Below are positions 56,774-64,000 of a stretch of 64,000 bases of DNA, one piece after another. The translations under genes and the position numbers were made by a program. The notes under the pieces are model-generated. The model was not told the origin of the DNA. It saw nothing but the letters and a program-made list of their open reading frames with translations, and ran no database searches. Source of the stretch: Microbispora amethystogenes (lineage in GTDB: Bacteria; Actinomycetota; Actinomycetes; Streptosporangiales; Streptosporangiaceae). The stretch is from the NCBI RefSeq assembly GCF_016863015.1, contig NZ_BOOB01000037.1, positions 118,867-182,866 of the forward strand, given 5' to 3'. Each line of letters opens with the position of its first letter. Position 1 is the first letter of the stretch.

Positions 56774-58555
56774 GTGTGCGGACTGAGCGGCGAGATCCGC
56801 TTCGACGGGCGGCCGGCGGACATCGGCGTGGTGGGCAGGATGACCGACTCCATGCACGAGCGCGGCCCCGACGGCTCGGGACTGTGGGAGTGGGGGCCGG
56901 TCGCCCTCGGCCACCGGCGCCTGAAGATCATCGACCTGTCCGACAAGGCCGCGCAGCCGATGGCCGACCCCGCCCTCGGACTGACGGCGGTCTTCAACGG
57001 CTGCCTGTACAACTACCGTGAGCTGCGCGAGGAGCTGCGGGGCGAGGGCTACCGCTTCTTCTCCACCTCCGACACGGAGGTGCTGGTCAAGGCGTTCCAC
57101 CGGTGGGGCGCCGACTGTGTGCGCCGGTTCGCCGGGATGTTCGCGTTCGCCGTGTTCGAGCAGGCGACCGGGCGGCTGACGCTCGCCCGCGACCGCCTCG
57201 GCATCAAGCCGTTGTACGTCTCCGGGAACGGCGACCGGCTGCGCTTCGCCTCGACCCTGCCCGCGCTGCTGGCGGGGGGCGAGGTGTGCACGGACATCGA
57301 CCCGGTCGCGCTGCACCACTACATGACCTTCCACTCGCTGGTGCCGGGCGAGCGCACGATCCTCGCGGGGGTGCGGAAGCTGCCCCCGGCCACCGTCCGC
57401 ACGGTCGAGGCGGACGGCTCCTCCCGTGACACCGTCTACTGGGACCCGCCCTTCACCCGGCTGCCGGAGCACGAGGGGATGGACGCCGCCGACTGGCGCG
57501 ACGCCGTGCACGACCGGTTGCGTGCGGCCGTACGGCGGCGGATGGTCGCGGACGTGCCCGTCGGCGTGCTGCTGTCGGGCGGCCTCGACTCCAGCGTCAT
57601 CGTCGCGATGCTCGCCGAGGAGGGCCAGCGCGACCTGTCCACGTTCAGCATCGGGTTCCACGGGGCCGGGGGCGACGCCGGGGACGAGTTCCGCTACTCC
57701 GACCTGGTCGCCGACCATTTCGGCACCGACCACCACCGCATCCTCATCGAGGACTCCCGGCTGCTGTCGGGCCTGCCGGACGCCGTACGGGCGATGAGCG
57801 AGCCGATGGTCAGCCACGACTGCGTCGCCTTCCACCTGCTGTCGCACGAGGTGGCCAGGCACGTCAGGGTGGTGCAGTCCGGGCAGGGCGCCGACGAGGT
57901 GTTCGCCGGATACCGCTGGTTCCCGCCGCTCGCCGCCGTGCCCCGCGAGGAGGCGTTCGCGACATACGCGAAGGAGTTCTTCGACCAGCCGCACGAGGAC
58001 CTCGCGGGCATCGTGGCTCCGCAGTACCTCGTCGACGAGGACGTGAGCGGGGAGATCATCCGCCGCCACCTCGCCCGTCCGGGCGCGGAGACCGCGCTCG
58101 ACGCGGTCCTGCGCCTGGAGACCCGGCTCATGCTGCCCGACGACCCGGTCAAGCGGGTCGACAACATGACCATGGCCCACGGGCTGGAGGGCCGCACCCC
58201 GTTCCTCGACCACGAGCTGGTCGAGCTGGCCGCGGCGTGCCCGCCGGAGCTGAAGCTCGTCGGGGGCGGCAAGGGGATACTCAAGGAGGCCTCCCGCGCG
58301 CTGCTGCCGCGCGAGGTGGTCGACCGGCCCAAGGGCTACTTCCCGGTGCCCGCCATCAGGCACATCGACGGGCCGTTCCTCGACCTGGTGCGCGACGCGC
58401 TCACCGCGCCCGCCGCCCGCGAGCGGGGCCTGTTCGACAAGGCGTACGTCGAGGACCTGCTGGAGAACCGGGAGGCCAGCCGCACCACGACGGGTGTCAA
58501 CATGCTGTGGCAGCTCGGGCTCCTGGAGATGTGGCTGCAGGCGCAGGGAGTCTGA
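56774..58555 (+). CDS. asnO: N-acetylglutaminylglutamine amidotransferase-like (AsnB family)
   Basis: A 593-aa glutamine-hydrolysing amidotransferase. After removal of Met, Cys2 is the nucleophile of the N-terminal class II glutaminase (MCGLSGEIRFDG, RGPDGSGLWEWG, NGCLYNYREL). The C-terminal synthetase domain has the PP-loop SGGLDSS (268-274), QGADEVFAGYRWF and HGLEGRTPFLDHELVELAA. Length and motifs fit the NAGGN amidotransferase subgroup that makes the osmolyte N-acetylglutaminylglutamine amide. The usual partner synthetase (GNAT/ATP-grasp) is not in the window; a YbdK-type ligase stands in its place. GTG start. Confidence 0.85.
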   Translation: MCGLSGEIRFDGRPADIGVVGRMTDSMHERGPDGSGLWEWGPVALGHRRLKIIDLSDKAAQPMADPALGLTAVFNGCLYNYRELREELRGEGYRFFSTSDTEVLVKAFHRWGADCVRRFAGMFAFAVFEQATGRLTLARDRLGIKPLYVSGNGDRLRFASTLPALLAGGEVCTDIDPVALHHYMTFHSLVPGERTILAGVRKLPPATVRTVEADGSSRDTVYWDPPFTRLPEHEGMDAADWRDAVHDRLRAAVRRRMVADVPVGVLLSGGLDSSVIVAMLAEEGQRDLSTFSIGFHGAGGDAGDEFRYSDLVADHFGTDHHRILIEDSRLLSGLPDAVRAMSEPMVSHDCVAFHLLSHEVARHVRVVQSGQGADEVFAGYRWFPPLAAVPREEAFATYAKEFFDQPHEDLAGIVAPQYLVDEDVSGEIIRRHLARPGAETALDAVLRLETRLMLPDDPVKRVDNMTMAHGLEGRTPFLDHELVELAAACPPELKLVGGGKGILKEASRALLPREVVDRPKGYFPVPAIRHIDGPFLDLVRDALTAPAARERGLFDKAYVEDLLENREASRTTTGVNMLWQLGLLEMWLQAQGV

Positions 58556-60429
58556 TGTCGGCGGAGGCCCTCGGCGTACGGACCTCGGCCCTCGGGGACT
58601 CCATCGGGGAGGCGGTTGGGGACGCGGCGCTGAGCGCCTGGAGCTGCCGGGCGCCGTCGCTCGCCCCCGACCGCGGCGCGGTCGCGTACGTCAGCGACCG
58701 GGACGGCGTGCCCCGGGTCTGGATCAGGCAGTTGCGGCGGGGCGGGCGGGCGCGGCCGGTCGCCACCGGGCCGGAACCGGTCGCGGAGGTGAGCTGGTCG
58801 CCGTCCGGGGAACGGCTGGCCGTCCTCCTCACGCCGGGCGGCGGCGAGCACACGCAGGTCTGGACCGTGCGGCCCGACGGCGGCGACCTGCGCCCGCTGG
58901 CCGCGCCGGAGGGCGGGTCGGCCTGGTTCGTCCGCTGGACCGGCCGCGGCGACCTGCTCCTGGCCGCCGAGGTCGCGGCGTCCGGGACGGCCGAGGCGCT
59001 GCTGGTCGACGCGGCGACCGGAGGCCGGGAGACGGTGGCCCGCGGGCCCCTGCTGCACCCGGAGGCGGTCAGCCGCGACCACGCCCGGGTGCTGCTGCGG
59101 CGCGGGCCGCGCGGGGTCCGGCGGATGTACGTCAGGGAGCTGACGCCAGAAGCCACCGGCCCGGGGGGCGAGCGGCCGCTGCTGGCGGACCTGCCCGGCT
59201 CCACCGACTACGGCGTCCTGTCCCCCGGCGGCGAGACGGCCTACCTGCTGTCGGACGCGGGGCGGGACCGCGCCGCGCTGCTGGCCGTCGCCGGGGACGG
59301 CCGCCCCGTCGTGCTCGCCGAACGCCCGGACGCCGAACTGGACATGTTCGCGCTGACCGCCGACGGCCGGCGCGTGGTGCTCGTGTGGAACGCCGCCGGC
59401 CGCTCCGAGCTCGAGGTGCTGGACACACCCGAGGCGCTGGAGACGCCGGATCGGGCCGGGAACCCGGTGCGGCGTCCCCTCCCCCCACCGCCGGGAGAGG
59501 TGGTCACCTCGATCAGGGTCTCGCGGGACGACCGGGCCGCCGTGCTCACGGTGGAGGGACCGGCCCAGCCGCCGCACGTCGTGCTGTGCGACCTGGACAC
59601 CGGCCGCTACCGGCGGGTCGCCGGAGCCGGCCGGATCGCCGGGGCGGTGGACGCCGAGCTCGTACGGTTCCCCGCCCGCGACGGGCTGGAGCTCAGCGGC
59701 TGGCTCTACCGGCCGCCCGGGGCGGTGGGCCCGGCGCCGTACGCCGTGTTCCTGCACGGCGGGCCCGAGGACCAGGAACGGCCCACGTTCAACCCGCTCT
59801 ACCAGAGCCTGCTGGCCGCCGGCATCGGCGTGCTCGCGCCGAACGTGCGCGGGTCTGCCGGGTTCGGCCGGGCCTTCCGCGAGGCGGACGACCACGCCCT
59901 GCGCTTCCGCGCGATCGACGACGTGGCCGACTGCGCCGCCTTCCTGGTGCGGGCCGGTCTCGCCGACGCGGCCCGGCTGGCCTGCCTGGGCTGGTCGTAC
60001 GGCGGCTACCTCACGCTGGCCGCGCTCGTCACGTACCCGGGCCTGTTCCGCGCCGGGGTGGACGTCTGCGGCATGGCCGACTTCGCCACCTTCTACGAGC
60101 GCACGGAGCCGTGGATCGCGGCGGCGGCGGTCAGCGAGTACGGCCATCCGGAGGCCGACCGCGACCTGCTGCACGCCCTGTCGCCCCTGCACGCCTTCGA
60201 CCGGCTGGCCACTCCGCTGCTGGTGGTGCACGGCGCGCGGGACACCAACGTCCCGGTGTACGAGGCCGAGCAGGTCGTCCGCGCGGCCCGGGCCAGGGGG
60301 GTGCCCTGCGAGGTCCTGCTGTTCGAGGACGAAGGGCACCAGATCCGGCGGCGGGCCAACCGGGTCACGTTCGTCAGGCGGGTGACGGACTGGCTCGACC
60401 GGCACCTGACCGGCGTGTTCCCCCGCTGA
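58555..60429 (+). CDS. S9-family serine peptidase (acylaminoacyl-peptidase type)
   Basis: A 624-aa cytoplasmic peptidase. An N-terminal beta-propeller (repeated WSPSGE, GETAYLLSDAGRD, TADGRRVVLVWNA) gates a C-terminal alpha/beta-hydrolase. The catalytic triad is Ser481 in GWSYGGYLT, Asp563 in VHGARDTNVP and His595 in EGHQIRR. HGGPEDQERPTFNPLYQSLL forms the oxyanion region. ATG overlaps the amidotransferase stop (TGATG). The coupling suggests it processes or degrades the operon's peptide-like product, as an M42 peptidase does in other NAGGN loci; this is inferred. Confidence 0.9.
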   Translation: MSAEALGVRTSALGDSIGEAVGDAALSAWSCRAPSLAPDRGAVAYVSDRDGVPRVWIRQLRRGGRARPVATGPEPVAEVSWSPSGERLAVLLTPGGGEHTQVWTVRPDGGDLRPLAAPEGGSAWFVRWTGRGDLLLAAEVAASGTAEALLVDAATGGRETVARGPLLHPEAVSRDHARVLLRRGPRGVRRMYVRELTPEATGPGGERPLLADLPGSTDYGVLSPGGETAYLLSDAGRDRAALLAVAGDGRPVVLAERPDAELDMFALTADGRRVVLVWNAAGRSELEVLDTPEALETPDRAGNPVRRPLPPPPGEVVTSIRVSRDDRAAVLTVEGPAQPPHVVLCDLDTGRYRRVAGAGRIAGAVDAELVRFPARDGLELSGWLYRPPGAVGPAPYAVFLHGGPEDQERPTFNPLYQSLLAAGIGVLAPNVRGSAGFGRAFREADDHALRFRAIDDVADCAAFLVRAGLADAARLACLGWSYGGYLTLAALVTYPGLFRAGVDVCGMADFATFYERTEPWIAAAAVSEYGHPEADRDLLHALSPLHAFDRLATPLLVVHGARDTNVPVYEAEQVVRAARARGVPCEVLLFEDEGHQIRRRANRVTFVRRVTDWLDRHLTGVFPR

Positions 60430-60480
60430 GCGGGGACCTCTCCCCCGTCCGCGTCCGGCGACCGGCGCGGCCCGGCACGC

Positions 60481-60705
60481 TCAGCGCGACTCGCGCAGCC
60501 TGGCGAGGTCGCTCTCCATCTTGGCGATGACCCGCTGGTAACCCTCCCAGCCGCACAGGCGGAGCAGCTCCGACTTCATGCGCAGCGTCTCCTCCTGCAC
60601 CGCCTCCGGTCCCTGCCGCCGGATCGCGTCGAGCGCACTGCGCGCACGGCTCTCCTGGTCGCTGGCGTCGGCGAGACCTTCGCGTCTCATATCAGGAGCA
60701 GGCAT
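60481..60705 (-). CDS. 74-aa helical protein
   Basis: A 74-aa hydrophilic, helical protein (SRARSALDAIRRQGPEAVQE, MKSELLRLCGWEGYQRVIAK). It has one Cys, in RLCGWEGYQ. The amphipathic heptads suggest a coiled coil. ATG with AGGAAAGG upstream. No family name recognised. Convergent with the S9 peptidase gene. Confidence 0.6.
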   Translation of the reverse strand: MPAPDMRREGLADASDQESRARSALDAIRRQGPEAVQEETLRMKSELLRLCGWEGYQRVIAKMESDLARLRESR

Positions 60706-60811
60706 GGGACCTTTCCTCCGGGTCTGGACGAACGGTGCCTACACCTGACGCGCTTTGACGCCGGGAGGTTGACGGCCCGGCGAAATATTGGCCACCGCGT
60801 TATCGGACGCG

Positions 60812-61516
60812 TTACCGGAGCGGCCGGACCTCCCCGCCGGGGACGTCGACCGCGATCTCGCCGCCCAGTCGGCGGCCGTCGTTCAGGACCAGGTTGTCGC
60901 CGCTCCAGAACCTGCCGGGGTCGTACCAGTTGGGCCGGCGGCCGCCCGGCAGCAGGCCCATCTCCTCGTAGGTCACGGCGACGACCTCAGCGCAGTAGGC
61001 CGTCTCCAGCGTCCGTTCTCGCGCCGTGCGTCCCTCCGGGTCACGTTTCCCCCGGCGGAGCACGGGGAGCGGCAGGGGCCGGAGCGCGGGCAGGCGCCCG
61101 CGCACCCAGCGCCCCGCCAGGCGGGCGGTGGACGGGAACGGCGTGCCGTCCAGCCGGGCGATCGTCCGCAGGACGGCGTCCTCCATCTCCCGGCCCACCG
61201 GCGGCTCAAGCTGGCGCAGCCAGGCGCGCTGGCCGTACCTCGCCGCCCAGACGCACACCGCGTCACGCATGTCGTGCAGTTGCACGCCGCGCTGGTGGGT
61301 GCCCGACCACATGTCCGGCAGCGACCGGCCGAGCTCCGCATGCCACATCAGCGGCGGCAGATCCTCGATGACGACGGCCATGCCCACGTGGTTGACCGGG
61401 CTGTTGGTGGTGACCTGGATGGCGCGGTCGGGCGCGCTGCGCCCCCGGAACACCCACATGTCACCGGTACGGACCAGTTCGAGTGCCTTGTCCAGGCTTA
61501 TCCGCGTACGAGCCAC
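60812..61516 (-). CDS. YiiX-like permuted papain-fold protein
   Basis: A 234-aa protein with the circularly permuted NlpC/P60 order: His first (SPVNHVGMAVVIEDLPPLMW) and Cys later (LETAYCAEVVAVTYEEMGLL). Such proteins are thiol amidases or peptidases, often acting on cell-wall or lipid amides. The N-terminal block LELVRTGDMWVFRGRSAPDR precedes the catalytic His. No signal peptide. The GTG start lies six bases after a TAGGCT box: a leaderless start from a promoter shared with the divergent small gene. Confidence 0.7.
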   Translation of the reverse strand: MARTRISLDKALELVRTGDMWVFRGRSAPDRAIQVTTNSPVNHVGMAVVIEDLPPLMWHAELGRSLPDMWSGTHQRGVQLHDMRDAVCVWAARYGQRAWLRQLEPPVGREMEDAVLRTIARLDGTPFPSTARLAGRWVRGRLPALRPLPLPVLRRGKRDPEGRTARERTLETAYCAEVVAVTYEEMGLLPGGRRPNWYDPGRFWSGDNLVLNDGRRLGGEIAVDVPGGEVRPLR

Positions 61517-61533
61517 GGCAGTAGCCTAGGCAC
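61517..61533. promoter_or_regulatory. Symmetric bidirectional promoter driving two leaderless genes
   Basis: Only 17 bases separate a GTG (minus, 61516) from an ATG (plus, 61534). The 7-bp palindrome TAGCCTA (61522-61528) supplies -10 boxes for both: TAGCCT on the plus strand and TAGGCT on the minus. Each box ends exactly six bases before its start codon. No room exists for ribosome binding sites. Confidence 0.7.
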
Positions 61534-61713
61534 ATGCGGTGGTGGAAGATACTCGGCCTGGCGGCGTTCGCGGGCGTCGCGGCGACCGGCGTGGTGATCG
61601 CCCGTGCGGAGCGCCGGCGGCGCGCCTACACCCCGGAGGAGATCCGGACGCGGCTGCGCGCCCGGCACGCCGAGGCCGTCGCCGCGGCCCCGCCCTCCCC
61701 CGGCTCCCGATAG
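61534..61713 (+). CDS. 59-aa single-pass membrane protein
   Basis: A small protein too short for many gene callers. It begins MRWWKILGLAAFAGVAATGV (one transmembrane helix), then VIARAERRRRAYTPEEIRTR and an Ala/Pro-rich end. This shape, a WWK start with a helix, an Arg cluster and a YTPEE-I/V-R-RL segment, is recalled from many actinobacteria. Probably leaderless. It shares its promoter with the YiiX-like gene. Function unknown. Confidence 0.75.
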   Translation: MRWWKILGLAAFAGVAATGVVIARAERRRRAYTPEEIRTRLRARHAEAVAAAPPSPGSR

Positions 61714-61755
61714 GTACGCCCGGTACGCGGCGCGGCCAGGGACGGCGGCGACCGC

Positions 61756-62520
61756 TCAGCCGCTCCGGTAGGCGTCGACGCCGAGCTTGACGGCGACCGC
61801 CAGACCGCAGATCGCGGCGGCGAGGCGCAGCGAGTCGCCGGGCAGGCGGCGGGCGATGGCGGGGCCCACCCAGCCGCCGAGGAGGAACCCCGCGGCGAGC
61901 GGCCCCACCGCGGCCCAGTCGACCGGGCCGAACAATGCGAACCAGACGGCCGCGACGGCGTTGGCGAGCGCTCCCACGAGGTTCTTCACCGCGTTGACCC
62001 TCGCCGGGGTGCGGTCGAGCGCGGCCGCGAGCACCGCGAACATGATGATGCCCCCGGCGGCGCCGAAGTAGCCCGTGTAGACCGCGACGCAGAAGACGGC
62101 GGCACGCAGCGCCAGGCCGCTCTCGCCGCCGAGGCTCGCCTGTCCCGCGCGGGGCGGGCGGAGCAGCAACAGCAGCGAGGCGCCGCCGACCAGCCACGGG
62201 GCGGCCATCTCGAACATCCGGGCGGGCGTGACCAGCAGCAGGCCCGCGCCGGCGGCGCCGCCCAGCGCGGCGGCGAGCCCCAGACGGCCGACGACCGTGC
62301 GCTGGCCCGCCAGCTCCGGCCGGGATCCGGCCGCCGCGCCCAGTCCGGTGAACAGCAGCGCGACCGTGTTGGTGACGTTCGCGGCCAGCGGCGGCAGTCC
62401 GAAGGCCAGCAGGGCGGGATAGGACACGACCGAGGCCAGGCTCACCACCGTGCTGACCACCCCGGCCACCAGACCCACGGCGGCCAGCCCCAGCACGTCG
62501 ACGAACACAGACGAACCCAA
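61756..62520 (-). CDS. TauE/SafE-family (TSUP) membrane transporter
   Basis: A 254-aa protein with about eight transmembrane helices in two halves, each starting with the TSUP signature: LAAVGLVAGVVSTVVSLASV, VTNTVALLFTG; VAVYTGYFGAAGGIIMFAVL, VNAVKNLVGALANA. The family exports sulfite, sulfonates or organic acids. The start is uncertain: TTG as given, or the GTG four codons later, which lies close to a possible TATGGT -10. Substrate unknown. Confidence 0.85.
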   Translation of the reverse strand: MGSSVFVDVLGLAAVGLVAGVVSTVVSLASVVSYPALLAFGLPPLAANVTNTVALLFTGLGAAAGSRPELAGQRTVVGRLGLAAALGGAAGAGLLLVTPARMFEMAAPWLVGGASLLLLLRPPRAGQASLGGESGLALRAAVFCVAVYTGYFGAAGGIIMFAVLAAALDRTPARVNAVKNLVGALANAVAAVWFALFGPVDWAAVGPLAAGFLLGGWVGPAIARRLPGDSLRLAAAICGLAVAVKLGVDAYRSG

Positions 62521-62635
62521 CCATATGGGCCATCGTCGGCCGTCGGCGGCCTCCTGCTCACCCTCACGCGCCTCGGGACGGTACGGCGGGTACGGCGCGG
62601 CGGGTGCCCTCGGCAGGTCGGCAGCGCACGGGGAG

Positions 62636-63079
62636 TCAGAGCGTGGGGAAGCGGAGCACCCAGCGGCGCTGCCAGGGCGTCTCGACGGCGCGCCGGTGAT
62701 GGTTGGCCCGGGTCCAGGCCACGGCCTCGTGCGCGGGCACGCCCGAGAGGATCGCCAGGCACGCGATGACGGTGCCGGTGCGCCCGACGCCTCCGCCGCA
62801 GGCCACCTCCACCGCGCGGCCGTCGCGGGCGTGCCCGTGCAGCGCCCGGATGAGAGCGGCCGCGCTCTCCCCGTCGCGGGGCAGCAGGAAGTCGGGCCAG
62901 TCGATCCATTCGTGTGCCCAGGTGATCCCGGGGTCGTGCCGGCGTCTCAGCCGGGGACCACCGAGATAGAGGCCGAATTCGGGCGGGACGCCTTCGGGCG
63001 CGGGATACCTCAGACCGCGCCCGCGGACCCGGGTGCCGTCGGGCAGCGTGATGGCGCCGGGGAGAGGGGTCTCTGACAT
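62636..63079 (-). CDS. Protein-tyrosine-phosphatase-like protein
   Basis: A 147-aa enzyme of the dual-specificity phosphatase fold. The P-loop is VACGGGVGRTG: Cys94 and Arg100 in the C-x5-R signature. Asp in HEWIDWPDF is the likely general acid. It begins with a small beta region (ITLPDGTRVRGRGLRYPAP). A role reversing kinase signalling is possible, but the PknB-like gene is 46 kb away. The ATG has only a weak ribosome binding site. Confidence 0.82.
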   Translation of the reverse strand: MSETPLPGAITLPDGTRVRGRGLRYPAPEGVPPEFGLYLGGPRLRRRHDPGITWAHEWIDWPDFLLPRDGESAAALIRALHGHARDGRAVEVACGGGVGRTGTVIACLAILSGVPAHEAVAWTRANHHRRAVETPWQRRWVLRFPTL

Positions 63080-63169
63080 GCGCCCATCCTGCCCCGCCGA
63101 GGGGGGCTCGGGAGCGCCGGCGAAGCGTCGCCCGGGTTTCGGCTGCCCGGCCACCGACACCTGTTGACC

Positions 63170-63273
63170 CCGACGAGCAGGCGTGGCAGCAGGGCAGGCG
63201 CGCGGCCAGCGCGATCCGGCAGTGGACCGACGACCTGGAGTCCGCCGCCGGCGGTGTCGCGCCCGACTCCCCC
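63170..63273 (+). other. Coding-like sequence upstream of the YtxH-like gene, without a start codon
   Basis: The frame of the next gene stays open upstream and reads DPDEQAWQQGRRAASAIRQW, then TDDLESAAGGVAPDSP. This is the helical lead-in expected for that protein, yet no ATG, GTG or TTG lies in frame before it. The original start seems to have been lost or sits on a mutated codon. Confidence 0.45.
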
Positions 63274-63801
63274 ATGCACGGCGTGGTCAGGCAGGTGGCC
63301 GACCGGGGCCGCCGCACGGCCGACTATCTGGAGACCGAGGGCCTGAGCGGCGCGGTGCGCGACGTGCAGGACTTCGCGCGGCGCCGTCCCGGCCTGTTCC
63401 TGGCGGGCGCCCTGGTGGCGGGGTTCCTGGCCGGGCGGGCGGTCAAGGCCGTCACCTCCGCCGAGGACCCGGCGCCCGAGAACGACGCGAGGCGGTTCGG
63501 CTCCGGCACCGCATACGGCTCCGCCACGGACCACGGGCGCGGCACCGCATACGGTCCCGGGTCCCCCTCACCCGTCCGGTACGGCGACGGCACCGGAAAC
63601 GGCCTGACCGGGGAATCGGTCCCCGGGAGCACGGGCACCGGCGGTGCGGGGACCGGTGTCGCCTCCCCGTCGTACGGCAACGGCAATGGGTACGAGACCA
63701 GCGCCCGGTATCCGGGCGGCGATTTCCGCGACGGCCGCACCGACGGGTACGCGGACGGCTACGGGAACGGGCGGGCACAGCTGCGGATTCCCCGGAGGTG
63801 A
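63274..63801 (+). CDS. Membrane-associated helical protein (YtxH/DUF883-like), probably 5'-truncated
   Basis: A 175-aa frame from the first in-frame ATG. MHGVVRQVADRGRRTADYLE and GLSGAVRDVQDFARRRPGLF lead to one transmembrane helix (LFLAGALVAGFLAGRAVKAV), then a Gly/Tyr/Ser/Asp-rich low-complexity tail. The helical start suggests homology to actinobacterial proteins of the DUF883/YtxH sort, usually followed by a holin-like gene. Here such a gene start appears directly downstream. The lead-in region upstream lacks a start codon, so this copy may be translated only in part, or not at all. Confidence 0.6.
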   Translation: MHGVVRQVADRGRRTADYLETEGLSGAVRDVQDFARRRPGLFLAGALVAGFLAGRAVKAVTSAEDPAPENDARRFGSGTAYGSATDHGRGTAYGPGSPSPVRYGDGTGNGLTGESVPGSTGTGGAGTGVASPSYGNGNGYETSARYPGGDFRDGRTDGYADGYGNGRAQLRIPRR

Positions 63802-63807
63802 GCCGCG

Positions 63808-63879
63808 ATGAGCTACCCCAGCCCACCGGCGGAGCCCTCACTGGGCAAGCTGGGTCGGGTCAGCGGCCTCGGCAACGTC
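63808..63879 (+). pseudogene. 5' end of a holin-like gene cut by an IS200/IS605-type element
   Basis: An ATG seven bases after the previous stop opens a frame MSYPSPPAEPSLGKLGRVSG. The start and the SLGKL segment resemble actinobacterial phage-holin-family (YqjE-like) proteins, which normally follow the gene upstream. The expected continuation is missing: the sequence changes into the right end of the insertion element. Assignment is tentative because only 24 codons remain. Confidence 0.35.
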
Positions 63880-63900
63880 GTGACTCCTCCGCTCCCTGAA

Positions 63901-63928
63901 GGAAGCGGCTTCTCGCTAAGCCGCTTCC
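63901..63928 (-). terminator. Right-end hairpin overlapping the tnpB stop
   Basis: GGAAGCGGCTT (63901-63911) pairs perfectly with AAGCCGCTTCC (63918-63928) around a six-base loop. The tnpB stop codon (63916-63918) lies in the loop and the first stem base, so coding sequence and structural RNA overlap. It probably forms part of the omega RNA scaffold and the transposition right end. Confidence 0.75.
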
Positions 63929-64000
63929 GCAGCGTCGCGAAGGGCAAGCCCTGCCCTGAGAATGTTCTTGGCCGCGTTCACGTCGGCGTGCGCCTCGTGA
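63916..64000 (-). CDS. tnpB: TnpB (IS200/IS605 OrfB) C-terminus, partial
   Basis: The last 27 codons are visible: HEAHADVNAAKNILRAGLAL followed by RDAAEAA. ADVNAAKNIL is the RuvC-III block of TnpB, with its catalytic Asp. TnpB is the RNA-guided nuclease that keeps IS605-type elements in the genome; most of the gene lies beyond the window edge. The ending inside a hairpin is normal for this group. Confidence 0.85.
   Translation of the reverse strand, partial: HEAHADVNAAKNILRAGLALRDAAEAA

Larger units (their letters stand above)
63880..64000 (-). mobile_element. Right end of an IS200/IS605-family element
   Basis: Read on the minus strand, the tnpB stop is followed by a hairpin, then GGGAGCGGAGGAGTCAC, which resembles the right-end terminal block of IS605-type elements. 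The likely boundary is between 63879 and 63880. Such elements insert without target duplication, and the right end doubles as the 3' part of the omega RNA that guides TnpB. The rest lies outside the window. Confidence 0.65.

Overview
The window is very GC-rich actinobacterial DNA. Coding density is high, GTG and TTG starts are frequent, and many genes look leaderless. The gene content (SARP/AfsR ATPase regulators, a Ddn-like F420 enzyme, WS/DGAT acyltransferase, a hut pair with an M20-type hydrolase, several CBM2-bearing secreted enzymes, DUF5709, DUF6194 and DUF6766 proteins) suggests a Streptosporangiales-type filamentous soil actinomycete. The genus cannot be fixed from sequence alone.

Layout. 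1-4.2 kb: a secreted four-repeat protein and a GH127 arabinofuranosidase with a RICIN module, behind a promoter region with two palindromic operators. 4.3-12.9 kb: two consecutive cassettes, each a 1108-aa SARP/AAA ATPase regulator followed by a hemerythrin; the second also carries a Ddn-like reductase. 13-17.2 kb: a TetR-linked 14-TM drug exporter and a Ser/Thr kinase. 17.4-21.2 kb: a WS/DGAT acyltransferase, a compact mercury-type operon (Cys-pair protein, MerR, MerF-like membrane protein) with a textbook MerR promoter, and a broken foldase gene. 21.3-25.2 kb: a less GC-rich secreted protein and a GH3-CBM2 glucosidase. 25.3-34.4 kb: small membrane and PH-like proteins, two metal-dependent phosphatases, RecQ, Tex and a 46-aa coiled-coil gene. 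34.8-38 kb: hutU plus an allantoate-amidohydrolase-like gene. 38-43 kb: MBL hydrolase, STAS protein, a lipoprotein/30-aa/DUF6766 operon, a ferritin-like protein and a third hemerythrin. 43-50.8 kb: Cip1-like CBM2 protein, ROK kinase, CsbD, SPW, glutathionyl-hydroquinone reductase-like GST and TerC behind a probable yybP-ykoY riboswitch. 50.8-55.4 kb: phosphoesterase-PPTase pair, DUF6194, a double universal stress protein and an expansin-CBM2. 55.6-60.4 kb: a tightly coupled ybdK-like / NAGGN amidotransferase / S9 peptidase operon. 60.5-64 kb: small proteins, a symmetric divergent promoter, TauE/SafE, a PTP-like phosphatase, and the right end of an IS200/IS605-type element with the tail of tnpB.

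Three themes recur. First, plant cell-wall attack: GH127, GH3, a Cip1-like protein and an expansin, three of them anchored by CBM2, with a GAAACTTTCA-like motif upstream of several. Second, stress, redox and metal handling: three hemerythrins, a ferritin-like protein, USP, CsbD, TerC and a mer-type operon. Third, leaderless or bidirectional promoters. No tRNA, rRNA or CRISPR array was seen.
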